Source: Elusimicrobia bacterium RIFOXYA12_FULL_51_18 (GTDB lineage Bacteria > Elusimicrobiota > Elusimicrobia > Elusimicrobiales > UBA9959). From it: DNA of 64,000 nt. Positions 1 to 8,727 of the stretch are shown here, piece by piece. Each line of letters opens with the position of its first letter. Position 1 is the stretch's first letter. The stretch spans positions 90,559-154,558 of the forward strand of contig MGVA01000027.1 of the NCBI GenBank assembly GCA_001800245.1, written 5' to 3'. Under the pieces are notes generated by a model. It was given only the letters and a program-made list of their open reading frames with translations, did no database searches and was not told the origin of the DNA. Position numbers and translations under genes: made by a program.

Positions 1-629
1 TTTGCGAACCCGGGCTCGGATTTCAGGAACCCGGCGATATCGTCCGTATGCCAGCGGGTCATGACCACGATTATCTGCCCGCCGTCATCCAGCCGGGGTA
101 AGAGGTCTTTCTGGAACCACGTTATCACCTTCTGCCGCTGATTCGGCGTTTGCGTATTCCGGTTAGAGCATGGATCGTCGACAATGACCAGGTCAGGATG
201 CTGGCTTACCACGGTGCCCAATACCGAGGCCACCGCTATGGACGGCTCTTTGCGTATTTCTGTGCGCGGTATCTGGATGCGTTCCTCAGTCCAGGTATCG
301 GCTGTCAGATCCCAATGGCCATATTGCTCCCGGAATCGCGCGCTTTGGGTTAGGTGGCCTTTAATCTCCCGCAGGAAGCCTTTGGCGTTGTCCAATACTT
401 CGTTGACCAGCAGAATCCGGAGGTTATGGTTCTCTGTCAGCCTGAACAATGGGTATGCTATGGTGCAGGAACTGGTCTTAAGGTGGCCGACCGGGGCCAG
501 CAGCAGAACGAACTGCTCCCTGAGCAAAATATCGAACCACGACAGATGCAACTCGGTCAATTGGGTGTAGCCAAGCACCTCTTTTGCGAAGAAAAACAGG
601 TCTTCAAGCCGTTGTTCGTGGTCTTTCAT
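1..629 (-). CDS. Phage terminase large subunit, N-terminal part (runs off left edge)
   Basis: ATPase motor that drives phage DNA into the prohead and cuts it. Reading from the ATG at 629-627 gives 209 codons without a stop to the window edge. Seen: a Walker A-like segment APVGHLKTSS at residues 45-54, a Walker B strand LVIVDDP at 147-153, and the TRWH motif at 191-194 that typifies one TerL branch. The residue before the P-loop lysine is Leu where Gly is usual, so the P-loop is divergent. AAGGA lies 10 bases before the ATG; an in-frame GTG two codons upstream is also possible. The C-terminal nuclease domain lies outside the window. The small terminase gene is the next gene upstream (right), 249 bases away, as in many phage packaging modules. 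Confidence 0.85.
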   Translation of the reverse strand, partial: MKDHEQRLEDLFFFAKEVLGYTQLTELHLSWFDILLREQFVLLLAPVGHLKTSSCTIAYPLFRLTENHNLRILLVNEVLDNAKGFLREIKGHLTQSARFREQYGHWDLTADTWTEERIQIPRTEIRKEPSIAVASVLGTVVSQHPDLVIVDDPCSNRNTQTPNQRQKVITWFQKDLLPRLDDGGQIIVVMTRWHTDDIAGFLKSEPGFA

Positions 630-878
630 AGCCACGTTTTCCTTGAGCGAAGAAAATGGCTGTTTGTGCGAAGAATGGACGAAGGATTTTTCATTGAGCG
701 GTTTCGTACAAAAAATATATGGGTAGGTCCCTTTGAAACGTGCGAAATAAAATCTTTGGGGGAGCATGTGCGGTTTGGCTTCGGATTTTCCCGCAAAAAT
801 TCCGGGCCTGCCTCTAGAGCTGTTCTCCGACGAGAAAAGTCCTGACATAATGTTGCATTATGTCTAGTAAAATCGGCG
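630..878. other. Gap between the terminase genes
   Basis: 249 bases separate the two terminase genes. A long minus-strand frame crosses it but continues antisense-style through the small-subunit gene in another frame with low-complexity composition, so I do not treat it as a gene. No clear promoter or terminator was recognised. Confidence 0.4.
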
Positions 879-1430
879 TTAAGTGGCAGCATTCGCGTCC
901 TTTTTTGGCTCTCCTGGCTCTGTCTCCGCCTCAGTTGCCTCTGCCGCTCCAGCGCGTTGGACGGCCTCGTTGCCCAGGCTTTCAGAAGCAGTTTTTTCTC
1001 CTGCTGATTTATTGTGAAGGAATTTCCGCACAGTGATGCGGAGTTCTTCCGACTTCTCAAGGACTTGCTCCGGGACTGCGTTCCTTCCTGTGAGCATTCC
1101 GAACTGCGCCTGGCGGTCAAATAGCTCGCCCATAACGGCGACCAAGTCGCGTATCGTGGCGTCGGATAGTTTCTTTTTGATTTCTTTGAGTGCCAGGAAG
1201 ATGATATCCCACGCTTCGCGGGTGAGGCGTGTTTGTATTCTGGCGGCTGTGGGGTTTGCGCCTTTTCTCTCCGGCATGAACCTGGCCGCGTTATCGAGCC
1301 AGTATTTGACAGTGGATTTTTCAACTCCAATCTCCCTTGCGATGGCGCTGAGGCGTGCGCCGCCTTCAAATTTTGTGATCGCGTTCTGAATGGTTTCATT
1401 TGAATGTTTTTGCGGCCCTTTACGTTTCAT
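879..1430 (-). CDS. Probable terminase small subunit (HTH DNA-binding protein)
   Basis: 183-residue protein with an N-terminal helix-turn-helix of the resolvase/Psq type (about residues 12-45: repeated Ala-Ile-Arg-like helices ending in TVKYWL). A helical middle follows, then a charged Ala/Glu-rich tail. Small terminase subunits recognise the packaging site and load the large subunit. Seen: the HTH pattern and the position directly upstream of the large subunit. Inferred: the terminase role, because the family is very diverse and this could be another phage DNA-binding protein. Its start overlaps the end of the preceding gene by 11 bases, which suggests translational coupling. No strong Shine-Dalgarno sequence is visible. 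Confidence 0.6.
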   Translation of the reverse strand: MKRKGPQKHSNETIQNAITKFEGGARLSAIAREIGVEKSTVKYWLDNAARFMPERKGANPTAARIQTRLTREAWDIIFLALKEIKKKLSDATIRDLVAVMGELFDRQAQFGMLTGRNAVPEQVLEKSEELRITVRKFLHNKSAGEKTASESLGNEAVQRAGAAEATEAETEPGEPKKDANAAT

Positions 1431-1614
1431 CGTGATAGTCTCGTCTTAACTCCTGCCGGTATTTACTCTGATACTCTCGCAGATACTTTCTCCGCCAGGA
1501 GCGTGCGCAATCTTTGTGAAGCTGCTGATTCGGGAATGCAGGCCGGAACCTTGTCCCACAGTACTCGCATGCACGCGTTTCATAACGCCCTTGATCTATT
1601 TTGGATGGTTTCAT
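1420..1614 (-). CDS. Small zinc-finger phage protein
   Basis: Basic 64-residue protein with one CxxC...HxxxC cluster (CEYC, then HKDC about 16 residues later), probably a single zinc-binding knuckle, and a Lys/Arg/Tyr-rich C-terminal helix. It resembles the finger units of the larger protein encoded at 1901-2875. The start is uncertain. The frame is open back to a GTG at 1737, but the residues before Met at 1614 look non-coding. An AGGAGG at about 1650 would place initiation at a non-standard ATA, so I use the first ATG. Function unknown; a nucleic-acid-binding accessory role is likely. Confidence 0.5.
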   Translation of the reverse strand: MKPSKIDQGRYETRACEYCGTRFRPAFPNQQLHKDCARSWRRKYLREYQSKYRQELRRDYHDET

Positions 1615-1752
1615 ACGTAAAGTCCATGAACTGTTTAAACTGTTTATGCCTCCTGCCTTTTTCGACCCCGCACTCCCCGGCCGCCCTATGCGAGCATAAA
1701 AGGCGGACCGGGGATTGACACTATTTTGCGGTAGCACCCATAAGCCGCAGCA

Positions 1753-2016
1753 TTATCCTTTATGCTTACTATTCGGCAATTCGGCTGGCTTGTTCCCGTC
1801 CTTCACGAGAGCCATCGAGATGTCCTTGGCGTTCGCTTTCTGGACGTAGCGGTGAAACTCTATGTCCAGCTTTGCGCTTGCCAGAATTTTCGCCACCAGA
1901 TTACTGATTGCATTTGCCCGCGATGGGGTGGACTTGCCCGCCTTGATCATCAGAATTTCCTCGCTGAGGATATGGCGTATGTCCTCCGTGTTGCGGACTG
2001 TCGATTTCTGTTCCAT
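1753..2016 (-). CDS. Hypothetical phage protein, 87 aa
   Basis: Acidic/basic mixed, helix-rich 87-residue protein with no recognised domain. A strong ribosome-binding site (AGGAGG, 8 bases before the ATG) supports the start at 2016. Its first 116 bases overlap the end of the upstream zinc-finger gene in another frame, an unusually long overlap. Function not recognised. The position between DNA-binding proteins upstream of the terminase genes suggests a phage regulatory or packaging accessory role. Confidence 0.6.
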   Translation of the reverse strand: MEQKSTVRNTEDIRHILSEEILMIKAGKSTPSRANAISNLVAKILASAKLDIEFHRYVQKANAKDISMALVKDGNKPAELPNSKHKG

Positions 2017-2875
2017 GTGTGTTTCCTCCTATCAGCATTTTCTTGAGTTTAAGATTGAGTCGTTTGATTTCGGCAACTTCGGGGTAAAGAGAAAATGTTT
2101 TCTCGGAACATCTGGAGCAGATATTCCGGTGGTCGTTCTTGTTGACGCCGGTTCCGCACACGGTGCACGGCGTCCTGGTGACCATCTTAGGCTTCCAATC
2201 GGCGCGCCTGCGCCATTCGATGAGGCATTCGCGGCTGCATGTGATTTTATTTTTCTCACGCGTCTGAAATGGTTTGCTGCAAATTTCACATGTCCTGTCG
2301 TAGACCTTGGGATTGAGTTGATAAAATCCGGCCTTTATCTTGCAGCGGAAGCAAATGTGCGCCCCCGCCTTAAAGACTGCGCCTCCACAGCGTTCGCAAG
2401 TGCCCTTGCGCTGGTAAGAGGCGGGCGATGCGGCTATCAAACAGTCATGGGAACAGAATTGCTGCCGGCGCGAATGCTTGCGGAACGGTATTCCGCAATA
2501 ACCACAGGGCGTTATGGTTATTTTCCTACCGGTTTTAACGTGTCTAAACAGCCTTCGCAGCGTCATTGCCGCCTCCCTTGCGGCGAGAAACCAGAAGTTT
2601 GACGTTTCATCCCACCTGGGCACTGAATCGCCGAGAGCCTCAAATTCAGATTCCCACAACGCCGTAGCGAAGCGGGCGACCCGTTCTGCCTCCGGCTGAG
2701 ACGATAATTTATATTTCGGCCTAGCTTGGAATGGGAAATGTTCCGAGCGCTTTACCCAGTAGTGTAGGAGGCTTTTCGATATAGCAAGCTCGCCAGCCAC
2801 TTTTGCGTAGGTTTCCCCGGCCACTATTCTTCCGATAGCGGCGAGTTTTCTCTCTCGTGGGTGTCTGTAGCTCAT
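1901..2875 (-). CDS. HTH plus multi-zinc-finger phage protein
   Basis: 324-residue protein. The N-terminal 45 residues form a resolvase-like helix-turn-helix (AKVAGELAISKSLLHYWV). From about residue 120 come four cysteine clusters: CGYC...CSHDC, CERC...CFRC, CEIC...CSREC and CTVC...CSRC. This is a string of zinc ribbons or knuckles, probably binding DNA or RNA. The start overlaps the preceding stop by four bases (ATGA). The last 38 residues, after the strong AGGAGG of the next gene, look unlike the rest; a +1 shift there would end the protein at once at a TGA, so a frameshift near 2035 is possible. Function not known. An HNH or recombination-accessory role was considered, but no catalytic motif is visible. 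Confidence 0.6.
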   Translation of the reverse strand: MSYRHPRERKLAAIGRIVAGETYAKVAGELAISKSLLHYWVKRSEHFPFQARPKYKLSSQPEAERVARFATALWESEFEALGDSVPRWDETSNFWFLAAREAAMTLRRLFRHVKTGRKITITPCGYCGIPFRKHSRRQQFCSHDCLIAASPASYQRKGTCERCGGAVFKAGAHICFRCKIKAGFYQLNPKVYDRTCEICSKPFQTREKNKITCSRECLIEWRRRADWKPKMVTRTPCTVCGTGVNKNDHRNICSRCSEKTFSLYPEVAEIKRLNLKLKKMLIGGNTHGTEIDSPQHGGHTPYPQRGNSDDQGGQVHPIAGKCNQ

Positions 2876-3219
2876 GACTGGCTCTTCACGTCCAAGACAA
2901 TGGACTCGCCGTTTGCTTTATGAATCCGGTAAACTCCGGCTCTAAGGTGTTCCCAGACCTCTGCCAGCGGCCAGACCGAGAATGTTTTGTTGCGCCGGAC
3001 TGCCACCGCGCCCGAGGTTACCTGGACGAACCGCACTTCGTTCGGCTGCTTGATCGCGACAATATCAAACGCGCCGAATAGGTCGCGTGCGCAAAACACG
3101 ATGCCCCGGCCCGGTATCCAGCCCGGCTTGCCAAAGCTGCGCTCTACGAGATAGCCTTGCGTTTTAAGATAGTCCGCGACCTTCTTCTCATGCATGTTGC
3201 CCTTTGAACGATTGCTCAT
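2872..3219 (-). CDS. Small PD-(D/E)XK-like nuclease
   Basis: 115-residue protein with the layout of archaeal Holliday-junction resolvase-like and VRR-type nucleases: an N-terminal helix with Glu/Lys (HEKKVADYLKTQGYLVER), then a strand with the metal-binding Asp (FGAFDIVAI), then the next core strand RFVQVTSG. The usual E-x-K is Q-V-T here, so the active site is altered or the motif shifted. Such enzymes resolve branched DNA during phage replication. ATGA overlaps occur on both sides (with the primase-helicase upstream and the zinc-finger gene downstream), and AGGAGG precedes the ATG, so it belongs to the same operon. The nuclease assignment is by pattern only. Confidence 0.55.
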   Translation of the reverse strand: MSNRSKGNMHEKKVADYLKTQGYLVERSFGKPGWIPGRGIVFCARDLFGAFDIVAIKQPNEVRFVQVTSGAVAVRRNKTFSVWPLAEVWEHLRAGVYRIHKANGESIVLDVKSQS

Positions 3220-6200
3220 ACGATTCCTCCTGTGACGGGTGTTGGTATTTGTTTTAGCCCGGCAGCAGATGCCGAGACAAGACCTGTGGGGGAAAACTCA
3301 AACTCAAGCTCGCAGCCCATGACATCCCGGACTCTTGCCCGGAAATAGGGGGTATCTGCGGCGGCTAAGGCTCTGGACCAGTTGTGATGTCCGCCTTCCG
3401 CGCTGCTGCGAGGCCGGAACCGGATTATGACAGCTTCAGTGTTTCCAAACCGAACCAATCGCGCTTGATTTTTGGCATTTTTATCTCCTGTTTCAGATGG
3501 TTGCAAAAGGGTAATAGGATCTATTTCCTTTTTGCAACCATCTGAAACGTTGTCCTTAAGTTCTCGAAAAGTTGATGTTTTTGCTGCACTTTCTGATGGA
3601 TAGAGGTCGGGCCATAGGTTTGATATACGCCCTGCTGCAAGCGGCAATCCGCAACGCCCTCTGCGGTATGCCTGCTCCAGTTTCGAACCATCGCTGTTAA
3701 GAAGCTCCGCGAAGCCGGATAAACGGTCAACATCAATATCCAGTGGCACCTTGCAGAGGATGTAAACGTCCTTCATACTGTCCGGATGGATAAGACGTAT
3801 GCGGTCTATGGCTTGCAGCGACTCCCGCTCGCGCTTGAGTTCCAGCACCCGCTGAACGCGCGGGTCCGGGTGGATGTCCACCTCTACGCCCAGCTTGGTC
3901 CCGCCGCGCATTCTGTAGCCGCGCGGCGCTTTGCTGTACTCACCCGGCAGATTAAGCGGTATAGGGTCGTCATCCCAGACAGAACGCGCCATAGCCTCCA
4001 CAGCCAGTGGAGGCGGTTGCTCACGGCCTATAGTAAGGCTGGCCTCATAGCCTTTCCAGTCGTCCACGCCCCGGATGCGTCCAAAATGCGAGATGGTCGC
4101 GCCCTCCCACTCGCATGAAAGCGGCAGTCGCGGTTCTTTTTCGCCCGTGATGGCCCGGCGTACCGGCAGGGGGCAGACGACAAGTAGCTTGGTGGCATTA
4201 GCGAGCTTGCGGATGATGAATTTGACGTGCTCAAGCCGCTTCGCGGCCTTAAGATTAAAGTCTGCCGCCGCGCCGTCGAAGCCAAGTAGCGATTGCCGTG
4301 AGAAGTTGGATGTGTGGCACTGTGTGACGACGGCGTTTCTCCTGACCGGGATGGCGACGTGCTCCAGCTGCCCGCCGAAAAGCCGCTTGGTTATCTCCTC
4401 GTCTGCGTCCGCGTCAATGACCAGAAGCGGCCTGGTCCGGCCTATGAGTACCTTCCGCCGCCACCGGACGCTCACCCGGTTCTGCCGCTCGGGCTTGCCG
4501 TTCACCAAGACGGCGACGTTGCGCTGCAACTCTACGGCATGTGATGTGTCGCGGGGGAGGTTTATCTCTTTGGCCAGTTGCCGCAGGAGCCGCGCAATCT
4601 TCTCGCGCTCGGATTCTTCCAGAGCGCTTAGGCGTTCAAGTGCCTCAGCTTCCGGCATCTCCGGCGTTATGCCGGTGTCGCCGTCTTCGCTGCCCTCCGC
4701 GATGTCGGCCGCCTTGGCGATGGTCTCGCGAGTGAGGCCCCTTGCCCTGAGCGCCGCGAGTGCGGGCCCACCAGCAGACAGCGCCGCATAGATGTCTGCC
4801 AGGCAGTGAGTGAGGATTTCAACCTCACCGCCACCTGCCCAGCCAGGTACCTCGGTCAGGCGGTCGGGTGCAAATTGCAGGCCGCCAGCCAGCACCTCCA
4901 CAACGGACTCGTCGCAGATAACCATATCCGGCGGCGGGTAGTCGGACAGCATTGGCAGGTGCAGATATTCATGCGACCATATTCTCACGCCCGGCCCGTG
5001 GCTCTCCCACTGTTTGATCCATGGGCAGTGGTAGAAGTAACTGCAGTGTTCCGCGTCCGAATTGCAAAGCGTTTTGTAGACGTTAAGCCCGAGTCGGCCG
5101 GCTACGTCCGCCGCGTCGGGTTTGCGGCACATGGTCTTGTGCTCGTGCGACCGCCGCACTTCCGTAGCCAGGGCGAGTCTGCCGCGCATAACGCGCACGT
5201 CGGGCCCGGCTTCGTAAGAAAGCTCCGCAAACTGCTCAGCTAGGTGGTCGGCGAGGTCTATGGTGGGGACCATAATCCAAACGCGCAGGTCCCAGACTTC
5301 TTTGCGAGCCATTATCTCATGAACCACCTGCATGGTTTTACCCAAGCCTGCAGCCGCTTGGACCGCCAGTCTTGGCGCATCGCGCAGGTTGTCTATGCCG
5401 TACTGTGCTTTGACCGTTGCGCGGAGTTCCTCTGCAACTGCCGGTGGCAGCTTCCTGCCGAATCTGGCCCGATGTCGGCGGGCGAGTTCCTTACGCGCCT
5501 GCGCAAGTGGCACAGCGCGGTTGAACCAACCAGAGATAACGGATTTGAGCTGTGCGGACGCATCGTCGCGGGCGAGTGGTTTAGAATCATAGCCGGGCGC
5601 GACGTTTGGGATGAGCCGCGCCGCCTTTCGGACGCTGCCGAAACCTTTCCTCCTGGCTCCGGCTATCATTGCCAAAACTTCATCGCGGGTCTGTTCTGCG
5701 GACCAGCCGGGTAAGGTGTGTTTTTCGCTCCGCGCAAGTATATCTTGGTCCGTCCAGCCGCAGGCCACCATCCTGGCGACCGCCCGTAGCATTGGCAGAT
5801 GCCAGTTGTTTGGGGATAGTTGGGCGAGCAGCGAATCAATACCGGGTGATGGTTGGCGGCTGTCAGTCGATGGCACGGTTATTGCGACCGGCTGCTCAGG
5901 CGGGAAAGCTGTCTCAAGTTCCTCAGGGGTATATCTCCGGGGCGAGAGTTCTTCAAACGTGGTAATCTCTGCTACACGGCCTTTCTTTCGTGGCCAGGCG
6001 ACTGAGCCACCCATGCGCATGACGCGACCTGTATTGAATACGGCTGTGTCGCCGCCCAACGCGACGGCTATGGCGCGGTTTATCCTGCGGCAGGCATCAG
6101 CGTCGCGTAACTGCTCATGGATCCGCCACCATAGTTGCCCGCGTGAATAGGGATGGTGGCCGGTGATAACCTTGGCTGTGGGGGGAATACTTTTCTCTAC

Positions 6201-6545
6201 ACAGGTCTTTTCAGCCCGTTCCAGCGCTCCTTCATCGTCAAAATCAGCATATAAGGCCGTGAGCGCGTGAAAGTCTGCGTCCGCTGCCCGCCTGTTTCGC
6301 GGCGCGTCCAGCCGCCGCAGTGCCGCGCCGAGATACAGGTTCTGCCCTGCCACGGCGTTCCGGGCGGCCGCGAAGTCTGCTATGCTGTCCAACTCCTGCG
6401 GGCAGAAGAGCCGGGCGTGGCGCAGGCGGCCATCCGATGTGTCCGTCCAGGCCAGCTCGACCAATGCGTCAGGCAACTGGTCAAATAAATGTCGCAGATG
6501 CGCGGCTATGGCCGTCTTGTTTGGAGTGAGAAGGAAATCACTCAT
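3216..6545 (-). CDS. Phage primase-helicase fusion (RepB-like primase plus P-loop ATPase)
   Basis: 1109-residue protein. Residues about 90-200 resemble RepB/archaeo-eukaryotic-type primases: YADFDDE carries the metal-binding acids, and a later ...GRVMRMGGSVAWP... strand pattern matches. A PriCT-like helical region follows to about 300. A Walker A (AAAGLGKT, near 396-404) begins a superfamily-2-like helicase half containing VWIMVP, a cysteine cluster (C...C...C...C) typical of an iron-sulfur or zinc insert, and an MVICDES Walker B. It probably primes and opens phage DNA. I start at the second Met (6545): GGAGGAAGCA stands directly before it, and the ATG overlaps the helicase stop as ATGA. It overlaps the downstream nuclease gene by four bases. 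Confidence 0.7.
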   Translation of the reverse strand: MSDFLLTPNKTAIAAHLRHLFDQLPDALVELAWTDTSDGRLRHARLFCPQELDSIADFAAARNAVAGQNLYLGAALRRLDAPRNRRAADADFHALTALYADFDDEGALERAEKTCVEKSIPPTAKVITGHHPYSRGQLWWRIHEQLRDADACRRINRAIAVALGGDTAVFNTGRVMRMGGSVAWPRKKGRVAEITTFEELSPRRYTPEELETAFPPEQPVAITVPSTDSRQPSPGIDSLLAQLSPNNWHLPMLRAVARMVACGWTDQDILARSEKHTLPGWSAEQTRDEVLAMIAGARRKGFGSVRKAARLIPNVAPGYDSKPLARDDASAQLKSVISGWFNRAVPLAQARKELARRHRARFGRKLPPAVAEELRATVKAQYGIDNLRDAPRLAVQAAAGLGKTMQVVHEIMARKEVWDLRVWIMVPTIDLADHLAEQFAELSYEAGPDVRVMRGRLALATEVRRSHEHKTMCRKPDAADVAGRLGLNVYKTLCNSDAEHCSYFYHCPWIKQWESHGPGVRIWSHEYLHLPMLSDYPPPDMVICDESVVEVLAGGLQFAPDRLTEVPGWAGGGEVEILTHCLADIYAALSAGGPALAALRARGLTRETIAKAADIAEGSEDGDTGITPEMPEAEALERLSALEESEREKIARLLRQLAKEINLPRDTSHAVELQRNVAVLVNGKPERQNRVSVRWRRKVLIGRTRPLLVIDADADEEITKRLFGGQLEHVAIPVRRNAVVTQCHTSNFSRQSLLGFDGAAADFNLKAAKRLEHVKFIIRKLANATKLLVVCPLPVRRAITGEKEPRLPLSCEWEGATISHFGRIRGVDDWKGYEASLTIGREQPPPLAVEAMARSVWDDDPIPLNLPGEYSKAPRGYRMRGGTKLGVEVDIHPDPRVQRVLELKRERESLQAIDRIRLIHPDSMKDVYILCKVPLDIDVDRLSGFAELLNSDGSKLEQAYRRGRCGLPLAAGRISNLWPDLYPSESAAKTSTFRELKDNVSDGCKKEIDPITLLQPSETGDKNAKNQARLVRFGNTEAVIIRFRPRSSAEGGHHNWSRALAAADTPYFRARVRDVMGCELEFEFSPTGLVSASAAGLKQIPTPVTGGIV

Positions 6546-8134
6546 TGCTTCCTCCGCCACAGCCAGGCTCTTGCGATAGCCACGGTTAAGAGGTCTGACG
6601 CTTCACCAGCGCGTATCCCTTCCGGCGCGGGGATGCGCCATTTGGCCAGAGCGCCCAGCAATTTATCTGATGCGGGTTTGCGCCGCCAAAACGCGTTCTC
6701 GGCCGCCAGTTGTGTGGCCGCTGCGCGTCGGATATAGTCCTCGCCGATGCCCTGCGCCATCTCAAGGTCCACAGGGCGGGCCTCAAGGGTTGTCGCCCCT
6801 GCGTAACGGTCTTTTGGCGACACTTCAACAATCCAGCCGTCGCCTGAGCGGATAAGCAGCACTGTGCCTCGGTCACCGGCTGAGGCGGCGTAGAATGCGT
6901 TTGAGGCGGTTATCCAATGGAACCGTCGTGGCCCGTGAACTGAGCGGTTAGCTGTGATTAACGACGAAACCAGCGCGTCCTCGCGATCCTTTACCTCAAG
7001 CGCTTCGGTTACTGTGCTATCGCCGGCTGCCTCCGGGTCCAGGCCGAATAACGCGGGCGCTTGGATGAGTTTGTGTTTCTCTGATGCGCCCGCAAGGTCG
7101 ATTATGAGGCAATCTTCCTTCGCGGGAAAGATTCTGGTGCCGCGCCCTATCATCTGGAGATAAAGCGTCTTGGACTGCGTGGGGCGGGCGATTATGATGG
7201 CATCAATGGACGGCTCATCAAATCCCTCAGTCAGAACCGCGCAGTTGGCCACGACCATAGTCTCGCCGGTCTTTAGGCGCGTCAAAATTGCCCTGCGTTC
7301 TTCGATAGGCGTCTCACCGCATAGCCACTCGGCCGCCTCACCACGATTTTTAAGCGTCTCGGCTGTGCGCCGCGACTGGTCTACAGTAACTGTGAAAATC
7401 AGAGCCTTTCGGCCTTTTGCATGGTCTTGATAGGCGTTGGCGGTTGCCTCAGCCGCACCGGCGCGGAGCATGGCATCGCCGAGTTGGCCCTGGTTATAGT
7501 CGCCGTTTACGGTGGCTATCTGGTCCATGTCGAAGTCCAGCGCGACCTGCTTCAGGCGCAGGTCCACCAGCCAGCCCTCTTTAATAGCCTGCAGCAACTG
7601 CATTTGATAGACGATGGACTCGAAAGATTGGTCAAGACCAAGGCTGTCGCCGCGCTCGACGGTCGCGGTAAGTCCTAAGGCAGGTGCGCCGCCCGGCTTG
7701 AAGCAGCCGAGCGCGTCCATAGTCCGGAGGTAGCTGTCGGCGGCTGCATGATGAGCCTCGTCAACGATAATCTGGTCGAAGCCTGATATGTTCTTGAGGC
7801 GGTTTTCTCGCGAGACTGTCTGTATAGATCCGAATACAACCTGCGCGTCCGTTTCGTTACGCTCCGCCTTAACTACGCCGGTGGAAGCCTCGGGCCACAC
7901 GGCGCGGATGGCGCGTAATGGCTGCTCGATAAGTTCGTCACGATGTGCGAGCCACAATGTCCGGCCTCCCATCCGCTTGGCAATGGATAGGCCGGTTACA
8001 GTTTTGCCGCAGCCCGTCGGTAGGTTTATTATCCCGCGCCGGAGGCCGCCACTAAGCTTGTCGTTCCAAGCTTGGATGGCGGCCTCCTGGTAGGGCCGAA
8101 GGACAATGCCGGTGTCTTGCTGGTCGTTTTCCAT
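6542..8134 (-). CDS. DEAH-box superfamily-2 helicase
   Basis: 530-residue DNA or RNA helicase of the type III restriction/UvrB-like branch. Visible motifs: Q-like LRPYQEAAIQAW (residues 12-23), Walker A LPTGCGKT (38-45), Ia WLAHRDEL, DEAH at 125-128, motif III GLTATVERGD, motif V NCAVLTEGFDEPSID and motif VI QMIGRGTR. In phages such helicases aid replication or recombination. I take Met at 8134 because the upstream gene ends at 8151; a start at 8251 would overlap that gene by 100 bases. No good Shine-Dalgarno is seen before 8134. It ends in an ATGA overlap with the primase-helicase gene. Confidence 0.85.
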   Translation of the reverse strand: MENDQQDTGIVLRPYQEAAIQAWNDKLSGGLRRGIINLPTGCGKTVTGLSIAKRMGGRTLWLAHRDELIEQPLRAIRAVWPEASTGVVKAERNETDAQVVFGSIQTVSRENRLKNISGFDQIIVDEAHHAAADSYLRTMDALGCFKPGGAPALGLTATVERGDSLGLDQSFESIVYQMQLLQAIKEGWLVDLRLKQVALDFDMDQIATVNGDYNQGQLGDAMLRAGAAEATANAYQDHAKGRKALIFTVTVDQSRRTAETLKNRGEAAEWLCGETPIEERRAILTRLKTGETMVVANCAVLTEGFDEPSIDAIIIARPTQSKTLYLQMIGRGTRIFPAKEDCLIIDLAGASEKHKLIQAPALFGLDPEAAGDSTVTEALEVKDREDALVSSLITANRSVHGPRRFHWITASNAFYAASAGDRGTVLLIRSGDGWIVEVSPKDRYAGATTLEARPVDLEMAQGIGEDYIRRAAATQLAAENAFWRRKPASDKLLGALAKWRIPAPEGIRAGEASDLLTVAIARAWLWRRKQ

Positions 8135-8150
8135 GGGGGAAAGCCTATGC

Positions 8151-8726
8151 TCAGAATGGGACGGAGCCCCCATTGGCCGCGCCGGGGCGGTCCGCTTGTT
8201 TGTCCTTGGCTGGTTGCTGCGCGTTCTTACGCGGTGCTGGCAGCTCGTCATTGGCGGGTTCTGGATGCTTGTCGGTGTAGATTTCCTCTATGAAGTTCTT
8301 CTCGTTCGTGTATGTGCGCCCGTTAACGACTTTGTCATACGTCGCTACGCCCAAGAGCGCGCGAAAGGTACGCCCCTGCAGGTCGGATTCTTCAAACGAG
8401 AACTCACCGTCATATTGTAGGCCGATGCCGTGGAGGAAATGCACAGCCATGCCGTGGCCCGGGTTGGCCTTCTCGCCGTTGCCGCGCGGGACCCATACCA
8501 CGTTATGCCAGACGCGTTTGCCGAAATGCTCGCCCTCGTCTGCTATCTCGCATTGCAGCTTGGTGAGAGGCGTGCCGGGGTTCTTTCCGCCCTGCGTGAC
8601 TTCGCCGTTCGAGTGGTCGGCTATTTGCAGTGTGTAGATGCCGCGTGGCGCTGGAGCGAACTGCGCACTTCCGCCCTGTCCTGCGCTTTCTGCTCCCGCG
8701 TCGCCCTTGTAGTTTATGCGTGCCAT
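8151..8726 (-). CDS. DUF669-like phage single-strand DNA-binding protein
   Basis: 191-residue protein matching the DUF669 pattern: an N-terminal NYKGDAG segment, a GIYTLQI strand, a Gly-rich linker, then KLQCEI...GKRVWHNVVW and a C-terminal acidic/Pro-rich tail ending in PF. An acidic or aromatic tail of this kind is common in single-strand DNA-binding proteins. Family members sit beside Sak4-like ATPases and RecB-like nucleases in phages, exactly as here, and are thought to bind single-stranded DNA during recombination. The ATG at 8726 follows a strong AAAGGAGG; one base separates it from the stop of the upstream ATPase gene. Assignment rests on pattern and context. Confidence 0.7.
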   Translation of the reverse strand: MARINYKGDAGAESAGQGGSAQFAPAPRGIYTLQIADHSNGEVTQGGKNPGTPLTKLQCEIADEGEHFGKRVWHNVVWVPRGNGEKANPGHGMAVHFLHGIGLQYDGEFSFEESDLQGRTFRALLGVATYDKVVNGRTYTNEKNFIEEIYTDKHPEPANDELPAPRKNAQQPAKDKQADRPGAANGGSVPF

Positions 8727-8727
8727 G

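Noticed and set aside
626..1399. Long minus-strand frame overlapping the small terminase gene
   Set aside because: It is rich in Arg/Ser with no motif, overlaps the well-supported small subunit frame almost completely, and crosses the gap without a ribosome-binding site.
5035..5041. AAGTAAC inside the primase-helicase gene as a fourth sigma motif
   Set aside because: The second box (GGCG in this orientation) is not at the 15-base spacing.
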